Below, in pieces: positions 32,605-45,003 of a DNA stretch of 64,000 bases; position 1 is the stretch's first letter, and the number at the start of each line of letters is the position of its first letter. A model generated the notes under the pieces. That model was not told where the DNA came from. It made no database searches and saw only the letters and a list, made by a program, of their open reading frames with translations. The stretch is taken from NCBI GenBank assembly GCA_029255685.2, contig CM055316.2:68959237-69023236 (forward strand), in the 5' to 3' direction. The position numbers and the translations under genes are program-made. This DNA is from Silene conica. Its lineage: Eukaryota > Streptophyta > Magnoliopsida > Caryophyllales > Caryophyllaceae.

Positions 32605-35600
32605 TTGAGGAACCACCCAAACTTTTCATACAATTCCAACAATGCTCAAAATTCAAATTTCCAATCAAAACCACACCAAAATCCAAATTTTCAAGCACAA
32701 AAAACAAATCCAACTTTCAATAATGCACCTCCGGGTTTCCAAGGAAAAACCTTTACTCCTAGACCACCTTTCCAATCAAACAACCAACCTTTCCAACAAA
32801 ACCAACAATTCCCTCAACCACAACAACAATCCTTCCCACAACCTTTTCCACAACAACAAACACAACCAATAACCAATCTTGAATCGATGATGGAGCAACT
32901 CATGACCAACCAAAACCAATTCATAACCACCTCCAACCAAAGGCAAGATGACACGACCACTTCCATTAACCAATTGCGGAGCCAAATGCAAGCTTCTCAA
33001 AGAATAACCGATAACCAAATCAACCAATTAGCCACTCAATTGGGGAATATGCAAGGTCCAAACGGAAGATTTCCGGGAAGGACCGAAGAAAACCCAAAAA
33101 CCGTGAACTCTATTCACTTGAGAAGCGGGAGAGAATTGGATGACCGGGTACCGGTAAAGAAGAGAAAGAGTAGTGTTGACAAACAAGAGAAGGTGGTTGT
33201 TGAGACTAGCAAGGAGCCGAAAGAAGACCTTGTGGAGATAGTGGTGGAAACACCAATGGTAATTGATGAGCCAAAGAAGGGGGTTGAAGACCCAAAGCCG
33301 AGTGTTGTGAAACCTTTTGTGCCTCAAATTCCATTCCCACAAAGGTTGGCGAGAGCAAAGCTTGAACAAAAGTATGGGAAGTTCTTGGACTTGATGAAAG
33401 ACGTGAACATTACCATCCCATTTCTTGATGCCATTAAGGAGATCCCAACTTATGGCAAATTCTTGAAGGATTTGGTGTCTAACAAGAACTCCCTAAATGC
33501 CTTTCAAACGGTGAATGTGTCAAAGGAGTGTAGTGCCATACTAATGAATGGAGCTCCTACCAAGCTTGAAGACCCCGGGAGTTTTTCTATCCCGTGCCTA
33601 ATTGGTGATGTCCGAGTTGAGAGAGCTTTATGCGATTTGGGGGCAAGTATTAGCCTCATGCCTTTAAAAATTTTCAAGAAGTTGAAGGGCTTTGAGCTTT
33701 CTCCTACAAGAGTTTCTCTACAACTAGCGGATAGATCGGTGAGATATCCAATGGGGCTTGTGGAAGATGTGTCACTCAAGGTCGGAAAGATAATCATCCC
33801 ATGTGACTTTTATGTCATGGATATGCCCGAAGACACAAATGTTCCTATTATATTGGGGCGCCCATGCCTTGCCATGGGAGGTGCCCTAATTGATGTCAAG
33901 AACGGGAAGTTGTCTTTACAAGTTGGGGATGATAAGGTGGAGTTTTCTCTAGATAAAGCAATGAGTGAGCCCTCGGTGGGAAAAGCATGTTACATGATTG
34001 ATATTCTTCAAGATTGTGTGGAGAAGAAAACCAATGAAGGGGATAATAGCCTACAAAGCTTCCTAGAAGGAAAAGTGAGGGATTGCAAAGACCATAGGGA
34101 GTATGCCATGGCTATGGAGGCAACTCCCTTGGAGGAGCCGAACAAGAGATTCGAAAGCTTGAAGAAGGATGGTAAAGAAGAGGAGAGATCCACGCCTCCT
34201 CAAGTGGAGTTGAAACCTCTTCCTTCTACTCTTAAACATGTTTTCCTTGGTCCTAATGACACTTACCCCATTATTGTTAATAGTGCACTCAATGACATTG
34301 AACTTGAAAAATTGCTTGTGGTTGTGAGAAAATACAAGGATGTCATTGGGTATACCATTAATGATATCAAGGGTATTAGTCCCTCTTTTTGCACTCACCG
34401 CATCCATCTAGAGCATGAGGATTCATCATCCATAGAGCCTCAACGCCGCCTTAACCCCACCATGAAGGAGGTGGTTAGAAAGGAGGTGTTGAAGCTTTAT
34501 GATGCTAGCATAATTTACCCAATTTCCGATAGTGCATGGGTTAGCCCGGTTCATGTTGTACCCAAGAAGGGTGGTGTCACGGTAGTGACAAATGAGAACA
34601 ATGAGTTGATCCCAACAAGAGTCACAACGGGGTGGAGGATGTGTATCGACTATAGGCGCCTCAATAAGGCAACTAGGAAAGACCACTTCCCCCTTCCTTT
34701 TATTGATCAAATGTTGGAGAGACTTGCCCAACACTCTCATTTTTGCTATCTTGATGGATTTTCGGGATTTTTCCAAATCCCAATCCACCCCAACGACCAA
34801 GAGAAAACCACATTCACTTGTCCATTTGGTACATTTGCATATAGGCGCATGCCCTTTGGGCTATGTAATGCGCCAGCCACATTTCAAAGATGCATGTTAG
34901 CTATTTTCTCGGAGTATGTGGAGGATATCATGGAAGTGTTTATGGACGATTTCTCGGTTGTAGGTACATCTTTTGATGGGTGTCTAACCAATTTGTCAAA
35001 GGTCTTGAAAAGGTGTCAAGAAACCGGTCTAGTGTTGAATTGGGAGAAATGTCACTTCATGGTGACATCCGGGGTGGTTTTAGGTCATGTTGTGTCAAGT
35101 AAAGGCTTGGAAGTTGATCAAGCCAAGATTGAGGTCATTAAGACTTTGCCCCCTCCCACTAGTGTCAAGGGTATTCGTAGTTTTTTGGGTCATGCCGGGT
35201 TTTACCGGAGGTTTATCAAGGATTTCTCCTTGATTGCCCGACCTTTGACACTTTTGCTTGGGAAGGATGTGCCATTTGTTTTCTCTAATGAGTGTTTGCT
35301 TGCTTTTAATAGGCTCAAGGAAGCTTTGGTCTCCGCTCCAATTATGCAACCACCAATTTGGGGTGAGCCGTTCGAGTTGATGTGTGACGCGAGTGATGTG
35401 GCGGTAGGTGCGGTTCTTGGCCAAAAGAAGGATGGCAAGCTTCATGCCATTTACTATGCAAGCAAAACTTTGGATGATACACAAGCCAACTACAACACCA
35501 CCGAAAAGGAGCTTCTAGCGGTCATATTTGCCATGAACAAATTCCGTTCTTACTTGGTGGGTTCTAAGGTGATAGTCCACACGGATCATTCGGCTCTCAA

Positions 35601-35682
35601 GCACTTGTTGTTGAAAAAAAGACACCAAACCAAGGTTAATCCGATGGATTCTACTTCTTCAAGAATTCGACTTGGAAATTAA
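32605..35682 (+). pseudogene. Athila protease, reverse transcriptase and RNase H
   Basis: A Gln/Asn/Pro-rich N-terminal part is followed by the protease motif CDLGASISLMPL (DLG instead of DSG/DTG, as usual in Athila). Reverse transcriptase follows (WVSPVHVVPKKGG, YLDGFSGFFQIPI, active site FMDDFS), then RNase H (CDASDVAVGAVLG, TDHSALKHLL). The frame is lost shortly after RNase H, at a run of seven A (35614-35620), where it differs by one base from the integrase frame. In the family this is one continuous gag-pol polyprotein. The enzymes copy element RNA into cDNA. Confidence 0.9.
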
Positions 35683-37099
35683 GGACAAGAAGGGAACGGA
35701 GAATTTGGTAGCGGATCATCTTTCACGTCTTGAGAATGGAAGCTTGGATGAAGCTATACCAATCGATGACTCATTTTCCGATGACCAATTATTTGTACTT
35801 GCACTTGTGGAAGTCCCTTGGTATGCGGACTTTGTGAATTACCTTGTTTCGGGAATCATCCCACATGACTATGACTCGCACAAGAAGAAGAAGTTCTTCC
35901 ATGATATCAAGCAATTCTTTTGGGAAGAACCGTGTCTCTACAAGTCATGTGCCGATGGGATGATCCGGAGGTGTATACCGTATGAAGAAGTCGAATCAAT
36001 TATCAACCATTGTCATGGTATGCCGAGTGGAGGGCATGGAAGTGCTAGAAAAACCGCTTCAAGAATCCTTCAATGCGGTTTTTATTGGCCAACATTGTTT
36101 CAAGATGTTGCCTTACATGTGAAGGGTTGTGATAAGTGTCAACGAAGCGGTAATATAACAAGGAGGCACGAGATGCCGATGAATTTCATTCTTGAAGTAG
36201 AAGTCTTTGATGTATGGGGCATCGACTACCAAGGCCCTTTTCCATCCTCCTATGGGAATGAGTATATCCTTGTGGCGGTGGATTATGTAAGCAAGTGGGT
36301 GGAGGCAATTCCAACCAAGACTTGTGATGCAAAATCCGTCACTAAGCTTTTGCAAACCATCATCTTCCCAAGGTTTGGAGTGCCGAGAATTTTGATAAGT
36401 GATAGAGGTAGTCACTTCAAGGAGAGGACCTTAGATGCGCTTCTCAAAAAGCATGGGGTGCAACATAGGCGAAGCCTTGCCTATCACCCCCAAGCCAATG
36501 GTCAAGCCGAAATCTCTAACCGCGAGCTCAAAGTAATCTTAGAGAAAACGGTGAGCCGATCTAGGAAAGATTGGGCCATCAAGCTTCACGATGCATTGTG
36601 GGCCTATCGCACGGCTTTTAAAACATCGATCGGGGCATCACCTTACCGATTAGTGTACGGAAAGTCGTGCCATCTTCCGGTTGAAATGGAACACAAAGCC
36701 CATTGGGCTATTCGACAATTGAATTTTGATTTGAAGAGTGCGGGGGAGAAGAGGCTCCTTGATATTAATGAGCTTGAAGAGTTCCGGTTAGAGGCATATG
36801 AAAGCTCTAGGCTCTACAAGGAGAAGACAAAGCGATTTCACGATAAAGCCATCATCCGGAGGGAGTTTAAGGAAGGGGACCTTGTTCTCCTATTTAATTC
36901 AAGATTCAAATTGTTTGCGGGCAAATTGAGGTCAAAATGGTCGGGACCGTTCATTGTGACCCGTGTCTTTCCTTATGGCGCGGTGGAAATCAAAAGTGAA
37001 GAGGAAACTTTCAAGGTAAATGGTAACCGCCTCAAGCACTACATAGCCGGGACACCATTTACAAGGGAGGTAGCCTCTTTCCAAACAAATCTCATCTAA
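35672..37099 (+). pseudogene. Athila integrase (separate frame)
   Basis: It starts in the RNase H-integrase linker ([11 protein letters not shown]). It has an HHCC zinc-binding region ([17 protein letters not shown]) and a DDE core ([33 protein letters not shown]). A C-terminal [12 protein letters not shown] part ends in TAA. All catalytic positions look present. It is separated from reverse transcriptase only by the one-base difference at 35614-35620. Integrase joins the cDNA to the chromosome; the family duplicates 5 bp, as seen here. Confidence 0.9.
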
Positions 37100-38080
37100 T
37101 TTCAAACTCTTTCGGTTGTGTAACATTCAGCCCATATGGCTTTCTTGAACTTTTGTGTTGTTTTTATCTTGTTGGTTTGATGATTTTGTGAATATTGTTT
37201 AACATTCGGCCCTTTGGCATTTTAATTGACTTTGGTCGAGCCAACGACGTTAAACAAAGGCGCTTCTTGGGAGGCAACCCATGTCTTTTGTGTTTTTTGT
37301 AGGAATCGGAGCTTATTTTGGATTTTTGGTATTTTCGGAGGTATTTTTCGGAGTGGTTGAGTCGATTCGGGACGAAAAAGATGAGAAATTTTGGACTTGG
37401 GATTATTTTTTATGGTTTTATTGTGTTTTTAAAGGTATTTGGGTGCCTCCGGGTGTAACTTAGCCAAGTCGGGTGTTGGAACACCTGACTGGAGGAGTTA
37501 CACCCATGGAAAATTTTGAAGTTAGGTGTAAAAGGGGCAGTCGGGTGTTCCTACACCCGACTTGGGCTTGCAACACCGGACAAAGAAGTTTTTTCGAAAA
37601 AAAAATTGATTTTAATTCCATCCGGTGTATCTGGGGTCTGTCCGGTGTAGCTCGGACGCGGCCGGTGTTCGCTACACCGGACTAGACCTTTTTCACGCGC
37701 TGTTCGTTTTCTTTCAGCCTTTTTTTTCAATTTTTTCTTCTTTCTTCTTCACTCCAACGCCCCCAAACACCTCAAGAACACCCAAGCTCCAAATTTTCGG
37801 TACACCAAAATCCCCATTGCTCCTTCATTTCTCAATCTTTTTCAATTCCGTCTTCGCAACCGTTCTCCTCTAGTCCCGATCTACATTCTCTAGGTAATAC
37901 TTTCTTCATTTGCTTCAATTTTTTGCATTTCACCATTAAAGGAGGGTTTGGTAAGTTGGTGTTTCACCATTTTTGAGCAAGTAACTTCATTTTATTTGCT
38001 TTACTTTACCTATTTCCGAATTTAATTGTTCTTTTTTGCAGATTTTTGGAGTCTTCACGTTTTTCAAGGCACAACTCGGA
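37100..38080 (+). other. Athila spacer with LTR-like palindrome block
   Basis: There is no ORF. At 37445-37682 it repeats the short-palindrome block of the LTR (GTGTTCCTACACCCGACTTG, CGGCCGGTGTTCGCTACACC). Pyrimidine-rich leader-like sequence follows. The arrangement looks like a second promoter/leader in front of the third ORF. Confidence 0.5.
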
Positions 38081-39682
38081 ATGTCGAAGCGTCAACGGAG
38101 TAACCCTATGCCTCTCGCAGTGGTATGTCCATCATCATCTTCTTCTTCACCTTGTATTCCTACTGTGCCCTATTTGACTTTTCGATTTTATGATGAAATA
38201 AGGTAAGTAGGTTTCCCAAAAAAATCCGAACTAGACAAATTTGATAAGTTGGCGAAGAAGGGGTGGGAAACCACTAGGTGGGCGGACCCGATAGCTTTGA
38301 GGGAATTGGGGGTAGAAGAGGATGTTCGGACCCTTTGTGACACCTTGGGAATCCGAGCTTTTTATGAGTCTAATGAATATACCTATGTCGGTCTCACTAG
38401 CGAGTTCCTCGCTACGTGGAAATCCGACTTGACTGCCTCTACCCCTTATTGCTCATTCCAACTTAGGGGAACTAGACATAACTTAACCATTCCCCAATTT
38501 GGTGCGTTACTTGGTTTACCAACGGTGATAGGAGGGAGTCATAAGCCTTCAAAGGGGGGCGGCTACAGAGATATACGGGAAAATTTGTGGAAGAAGTTAA
38601 CTTGTCTTCACACACCTTTTGTGGCGGGGCATGCGTACAACCGGAGTTTGAGGAACCCGGCAATCCGGTACTTTGCTAGGATCCTCTCCAACTCCCTTTT
38701 CCCCTCAAAGGAAACCCATTATAATGTAGGCGCCCTAACCCTTGAGCTTCTCCACCAAGCTCTTTACCGCACTCATGCTAGAATTGACTTACCATCGGCT
38801 TTAGCCTACCATTTTGAGAAGATTGCGGATACCCTTCCGGGGCATATTGCTTGTGGGGAAGTGGTGACTATGATAGCCCGTGCACTAAACCATGACCTTT
38901 CGGGCCTTCCCCGTTATTGTGACCGTAATTTATTGAGTGGGGTTTATCTTAGGATGTTGTTTAAAGATAATAACCTTAACCTTTGTCACATAACGGACCT
39001 TAGGGCCATGGTGGTGCCTAACACCGCTTGGACTTCCATTTCTGACCAAACCAATTGGGGAATGCCACTTCGTTCGGGGGAGTATAGGAAACGGTTTAGG
39101 GATAACAACGATAATCAGGGGTATTGGGACATTGCTTTCTATGCCATAGGGGAGGGTGTGATACAATATCACACCGACCCCGACTCTGAGGATGAAGCTC
39201 GTGCCCCAAAGCCAAAGCCCCCTTCCCAAGACCAAGGTGCCGGGAGTTCCTCCCAAGGGCACCAATGCTTCATGGACGACCCTACCTTCCGAACCCAGTG
39301 GGATGACATGTATCAAAGGACCCAAAACATTGAGACTTTGGCCCAACAAGCTTTTGACACCGCTCACCTCGCCCATGGAGCGGCCTTGCATGCCAAAAAC
39401 ATTGGCTTGGCTAACCAAGAGCTCATTCGGGCGGGGGTTCGTAGGCAAGATGATTTAGAGGACCAAATGCGGCGTATGCAAATCGACTATCTAAACCCCA
39501 TGTTCACCAATTCCATGGGGTATGCTCCTTCGGGTTATAACCCACACCAACCCACCTACATGCCACCTCCGGATTTTGACCCGTACCATCCGGTACATTA
39601 CCCACCTTATCCGGAGGGGCCGTTCTACCCCTATCCTTATGACCCTTCTCGTTACCCCCCTTACCCACCTCCTTCTTGAGGT
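38081..39682 (+). pseudogene. Athila third ORF (env-position, ATHILA ORF-1 type)
   Basis: An ATG at 38081 opens a short frame (MSKRQRSNPMPLAV) that meets TAA near 38203. The main frame runs from about 38220 to the stop at 39677-39679 and has no good ATG of its own. It shows the plant ATHILA ORF signature region (YVGLTSEFLATWKSDL, GTRHNLTIPQFGALLGLP), a QAFDTAHLAHGAALHAKN segment and a Pro/Tyr-rich tail (YPPYPEGPFYPYPY). I see no signal peptide or membrane segment, so an envelope role is not supported. Function in the family is unclear; the 5' part is broken here. Confidence 0.7.
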
Positions 39683-42095
39683 AGACCTTAGTTTGGGGAG
39701 GGTACTAGGTGTTGTAGATAGTGGAGACTTAGTGTGGGGAGGTTGCTTCGGTGATAGTCGTTATTTGCATTCCTTTTCCTAATATCTTTTCTTGCCTATC
39801 GTGTGAACTTGTTGGTCTTTTGTTTGGTGTCTTTGCCTTTGATTTGTCGTTGTTAAGTTGGTGTTTTTGTCTTGACAATTCGATCCTTTGATGCTTTGCC
39901 TTGGAAACCTTGAAATTGTTTGATAAAGTTTTGTCTTCCTTGAGTTGTAGGTTGGTGATGCCATTCTCCGGGTGATGTGATTACACCCCTTTTGGAGATG
40001 GCCATGATTGTTCCCATTTTGAAAAATCCAAATTGCCCCATTTCCTTCTTAAATCCAAATTTATTTTGTTTTACTTGTTTTTCTTAACCTTAGCTTAAAT
40101 TAAGTTTTTCTTAGTTTTTCTTATTTAGTTTTTGTTGTTTTTCTTTTCCTAGCCTCCTCTTTATAACTTGTTCATATAGTTAGTATAAAGGGGAGGCCCC
40201 AAAAAAAAAAAACCAAAAACATGCTTTTCTTTTTCAAAAAAATTGAAAACCCAAAAATATTTTGCTTATTTTGTATTTTCCTTCCATGCACTTGTCTCAT
40301 CGAGGACGATGAGATTTTAGTGTGGGGAGGGGAAATATATTCTTTGTATATATTTCTTTTTGAGAAAATTTCAAAAAATACAAAAAAATTGAAAAAACTT
40401 GAAAAATCCAAAAATTTTGCATTGTACATATTTTGTGTTTTGTTTGTCCTAACCATTTTCGTAGGTCGCACACAAGATTGCATCGGAGAAGAAGTTGGTA
40501 AAATTACTCTTCCTCTTTCTCCTTTATCCTTCCTTTTCATTTTTCATATTCATATATGGAGGAGGATGGGATTACTTGATGATGGGTGTTCCCTTGAGGA
40601 ACCATTTTGGAGCTTGGTGTTGTGTGCCTATGTGTTGGTAGGATAATTGCATTAGTTTTGCTTTGACATTTAGTTTTATAGTTGCATATGCATTATAACA
40701 TGTGAATATGTAGTTGCATTTCATGGCATGTAGTTTCCTTTAGTTAATTTTGTTTTTTTTGAAAACCCCTAAGGGGGAATTATGGCAAAAATACCTAGAC
40801 CTTTACAAATTTTCTTTCGGCTTGTAACTTTGTTTATTTAGAATGGTTTTAAATCACCCTATTTAGTGCCCCTCTAGTATCTTTCATGACATTTTCCGCT
40901 ACTAAGTCAAAGGTTTGCATGTGAGTCACCTTGTTCAACCCCATTTTGTTAAGGAGTGTCGATTAGGTGATCTTGGTGACCTTGGTAGTCTAGGTCGGAT
41001 GGCAAATCCTAAAAAGTTTTTGATTTTTTTTATGCTCTTTTCACTTATCTTGGTTTTGGAACTCTTGATCTTGAAAAAAAAAAAAAAAAAAAACCTCAAA
41101 AAAAAAAAAATAAGTGTGTTTGATAAAGTCTCTTGGTTTGGATATAGGCTAACACTTCGATGTGCTTTGGGGGGAATACCAATACCTTAGTTTCCCGCTT
41201 GGTCGTGAATTCGACCTCCCCGAAGAGAGAGTGGATGTCCTCCGACAAGCTAACATGTAGAGTTTAACCGGTTGCCTAATAAGCGATTGGCGAAAACAAA
41301 GGGTGTTAGCACGCGTTGGACAAGCCCTATCCGAACCATTTGAGAGCAAAAAAAAAAAAAAAAGAAAAAAAAAAGAAAAAAAAGAAAAGAAAAAAAAAAA
41401 GGAAAGAAATATAATAAGAGGTAAAATCTCGAGTTTTCCTAACCTTTATAAAATGAGCTGAGCATTTTACTTCAAGATTCTTTTTACTTTTGCCATCCTC
41501 TCTAGATGAACTTGGAACGAACCACGGCTCTTGCTTGACAAGAGTCTAGACCGTCTAATTTTTCACTTCTAAGCATATTGGGGATTCCCTTCCATTTTCA
41601 TCCGATCGCCTTTGACAAAGTAGTTGGAAGATGCACTTGAAGGTAGCCTAGACTTGCACTATTTTAGGGGGTGATTTATAGCTATCCTTGTAAACCTAGT
41701 CACTTATCGAATTAAAATTTGTAAGGAGTATGTGTCTTTGCTTGATTTTCCACTAGGTAGTGACCGCCACCTTGATGAGGAAGGTGGCATTTCTTTGTGA
41801 TTGATGCATCCATTTTTTCTACCTTGTGCTTAAGATTTGGATGCATCACAATTTTGTGCAAGACCCTACTTGCCTTGCGAGTTGTGCTTTACCTCATGAG
41901 CACAATTACGTGAGTTGAAGGGGCGTTGAGTGCGCTAATACTCATGCGGCTAGTTAATTTAGTAGCATTACTTTGACTTGTTTAGTTTTCCTTTTCCTTT
42001 TTGTTTTGTTCTTGTATGTTTCCTTCTTTTGCCCTTTTTCTTGGCTTGGTCTAGTGCTTACTCGAGGACGAGTAAGGGTTTAGTGTGGGGAGATT
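39683..42095 (+). other. Athila 3' spacer with repeated polypurine-type motifs
   Basis: 2.4 kb without a coding region. It contains several near-copies of TTAGTGTGGGGAG (about 39687, 39727, 40315, 42079), long A-rich tracts (41073-41111, 41348-41402) and stretches of T-rich sequence. The last motif copy is the functional-looking polypurine tract directly before the 3' LTR. Confidence 0.7.
42078..42095 (+). other. Polypurine tract of Athila
   Basis: GTTTAGTGTGGGGAGATT lies immediately upstream of the 3' LTR, where second-strand priming takes place in LTR retrotransposons. Confidence 0.75.
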
Positions 42096-43818
42096 TGATA
42101 ACTACGTTATCGACCTATTTCTCGTCACTATTTCCCTCTACTTTGTCCAATTTTCATATCGGTTCTCCCGTATTTATCCCTTTTTATCCTTAAATAACAT
42201 TACATGCTATTTTCATGCGAATTCTATGTTTTTGTAGCATCGTTGTGTTGTTATAGGTGTTTCGGGATCTTTACGGAAGTTTCGGAAAGCCTACAAGTCG
42301 AGAAACCGAGTTTTAAGCCTTCCTGGGTGTTCCTAGCCCAAAGTTGGGTGTAACTAGGGCAGTGGGGTGTTCCTACACCCACCAAAATACCAAAGTCAGG
42401 TGTAACTCAGGCAGTCAGGTGTTCCTACACCCGACTTGTCCAAGCTACACCCAAGAGGAACGAAGAACAAGACAAAACAAGGAAGCCGGGTGTAGCTAAC
42501 CCCCATCCGGTGTAGCTAGGGGGCGGCCGGTGTTCGCTACACCGGATGGGCCCTTTTTCTGGTTTTTTTCTTCTTTTCTTAAGTGGGCTTTCACCCCCAC
42601 TTAAGCCTTTGTATATATACTCTAATTTTGAGATTTTTTGTATCATACACTCCACATTACAAGCTTAGAATTTATCTTCATTTTTACCTTAGTATTTTCA
42701 AGTAGAAGCAAGTTTCTAGGGTTTGGGTTTCTTAAGGAGATTGTTCATCCTTTTTCCGATCATCCTTGTTCTTAATCTTTTGGTATTATAATCTTTACCT
42801 TAATCTTTCTTTCAATTTATTTAGTTGTTTTTAATTCCTTTCTTTTGCCCTTTTCATATCTCATCTTCCACATGCTAGTTGTTCATATAATTTAGTTTTA
42901 ATTGCTTGATCATATGTTATTAGCATCTATAATCATCAAAAACATGTTTGTCATCATTAGATCGCTTCTATTTATTAGTCTCGAATCCCTAAACATGATT
43001 AGTGAGTAGACCCCCCTTCTAGGGGGTGATTTGACCTTAAAACATGTTGACTTCTTAAGATGGGTGTTGTGTTGGGTTGTAAAAGGTGAAGGAGTTGAGG
43101 TTTATCAAGGGGCTTGACTTGTTTAATGTTTGACTTGGGCTTTTGAATCGGAAGACTTTTAACCCTTGACCATCAATGAGAATTGATTAGGTTAGAAGTT
43201 GACCACCCTAGTTAGGCTAGTTATCGACCTAGATTGAACCCGAGAGGGGGAATTAGGGTTGGGTACCCTTGATATTCGGTTGGAAAGCGGTCCTCGAGAG
43301 AGGAAGTGGGAAGACCGGGATTTGACTTGTTTTGATCCTTTGGCCTAGGAAAGAGGGGGTTGGGGTTTGGCCAACCTTAGTCGTCTTAATCCTAGAACCC
43401 GGAGTAGTCCGACTCATGAACCCGAGAGGGGTATGGGGAGGCAATTCTAGTGATACCTAGTGAGCCCGAGAGGGAGTCTTGGTACGAATTAGAGGAGTCA
43501 CCTCTCAACCCCGTTACCTAAAACAACCGAACAAGCATCTATTAAAGGAAGTCACATGTGAAATGGTTGAATCACCTCCTAGTCCCTTCTTAATTTGAGT
43601 AATTCGTTTTAAATCTTAATCTAGTTTGTTTTTCCTTACTTTCGTTTACTTATAGTCATTAGTTTTAGTTTCTTAATCTCAATCAAACTCAATATTTATC
43701 CGACTTAGCTAAGCATAAAGGTAGAACAATAGGTACTCAACAACTACTCCCTGTGGACCGACCCTCGATTATTTGCTACGATTTATCGTGCACTTGCGAG
43801 GCTATTTTAAAGCTATCA
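42096..43818 (+). repeat. Athila 3' LTR
   Basis: 1723 bp, the same length as the 5' LTR. Differences seen by eye are a G/A at about 42286 and two substitutions between about 42571 and 42607. TSD ATGGA follows at 43819-43823. Confidence 0.95.
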
Positions 43819-44282
43819 ATGGAACCAACACCATATTGTTTAGTGAACTGCTTCAAAGCAGATAAATAAGAGGGGTCCTTATCTCCATTTGTTGCTTCAA
43901 CAACAACATTAGAACCCATTGGCAATCCAAGAGATAGATGAATATCCTCCTCTAAAATCGGAAGCTTCCCACCCAACAAACATCCTTTTATTGGGTCGTA
44001 ATTTGAAACTAGCCAATATGCTAAGTTTCCGGGAAGAACATCCGTTTTAAGAAGTAAAAGACCCCCAAACCCCATTTCTTTGATAGCTTGAATCTGCTGT
44101 TCTGAGGGTGGACTATCCTCATTATGAATAAAGTTGTAAAGCCCAGCGGGAGACATCCGGGTCCTCAATGACGGCAATCGCTCTTTATAGTTTCGTTTCT
44201 TTTTTGCAGCAGGTTCAACTGTTCCACTAGTAGAAGGTGGATGTTCCGATCGCTTCATATTAGCTTGCTTCCTGTTATGCAT
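43819..44282 (-). pseudogene. N-terminal exon of the ULP-type gene
   Basis: It starts at the ATG on the minus strand (44280-44282) with a basic leader (MHNRKQANMKRSEH) and a KKKRNYKERLPSLRTR cluster that could be a nuclear localisation signal. A segment conserved in such MULE genes follows (IKEMGFGGLLLLKTDVLPG, YWLVSNYDP, LPILEEDIHLSLGLPMG). The frame reads to YGVGS and is then cut by the Athila retrotransposon. The continuation lies at 28057-29645 with one copy of ATGGA shared. With that insertion removed the exon would be open across the junction, so the insertion itself is what breaks this part of the gene. Confidence 0.7.
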
Positions 44283-44289
44283 AAATGGT

Positions 44290-44815
44290 ACGAATTTCGA
44301 AACTAAGTTTCACAGAAGAAGGATCTAGTTTCACAAAATAAGCTTCTAGTTTCACAGAAAAAGGAAAATACTAACTTTTTCTGTGAAACAAGAAGCTTAC
44401 ATTGTGAAACTAGAAGCTTATTCTGTGAATCTCAGGTAAAAAGTAAATACAAACGAATTAAGAAAATAAGTTTCACAGAAGAAGGATCTAGTTTCACAAA
44501 ATAAGTTACTAGTTTCACAGAAAAGAAAATTATTAAACTGTGAAACATAGAAGCTTACAATGTGAAACCCAAACTCTTAGATTCACAGAATAAGAGCTTA
44601 GTTTCACAATATAAGCTTCTACTTTCACAGAAGAAAGGCTAACATTCACAGAATAAAGAAAAGAAAATTATTAAACTGTGAAACAAAGAAGCTTACAATG
44701 TGAAACCCAAACTCTTAGATTCACAGAATAAGAGCTTAGTTTCACAAAATAAGCTTCTAGTTTCACAGAATAAGAGCTGACATTCACAGAATAGGGAAAA
44801 TAAACTTGATTCACA
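44290..44815 (-). repeat. 21 bp repeats upstream of the ULP gene
   Basis: Mostly TTTCACAGAATAAGCTTCTAG (minus orientation of the TGTGAAACTAG unit) with a few + units. A segment of about 110 bp containing TTATTAAACTGTGAAACA occurs twice (about 44527 and 44667). Confidence 0.85.
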
Positions 44816-45003
44816 CAGCTAGATAATAAGGAAAATAAACTTAATTCATTAAAAATATCATTCATACATAGCTAGGTAATTACACAAAAAAGGTTGCCTT
44901 GATAGACGTAATTACAAGAGAGCACTACAAAAACACTAAAACCGAGCACATTTATACCAGCCACTATAACGGCAAAAAGTGATACAAAAGTTGAGGAGCT
45001 GTG

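Larger units (their letters stand above)
29646..43818 (+). mobile_element. Athila-lineage Ty3 LTR retrotransposon, 14,173 bp
   Basis: Two 1723 bp LTRs (TGATAAC..AGCTATCA) bound the element. The target duplication is ATGGA (29641-29645, 43819-43823). The primer site matches tRNA-Asp and a purine tract precedes the 3' LTR. Order gag-protease-RT-RNase H-integrase plus an extra ORF after integrase is the Athila plan (Elbe elements of beet are a related example). By eye the LTRs differ at three sites, so insertion was recent. The internal ORFs nevertheless carry several breaks, suggesting a defective copy mobilised in trans. It interrupts the ULP-type gene of the large MULE. Confidence 0.95.

Noticed and set aside
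32605..35682. Idea that the RT-integrase frame change is programmed frameshifting
   Set aside because: Athila gag-pol is normally one continuous frame. The change is at a simple A7 run and accompanies other lesions, so mutation or an assembly error is simpler.
38081..39682. Third Athila ORF as a true envelope gene
   Set aside because: No signal peptide, membrane segment or glycoprotein features are seen, only the plant ATHILA ORF-type region and a Pro/Tyr-rich tail.
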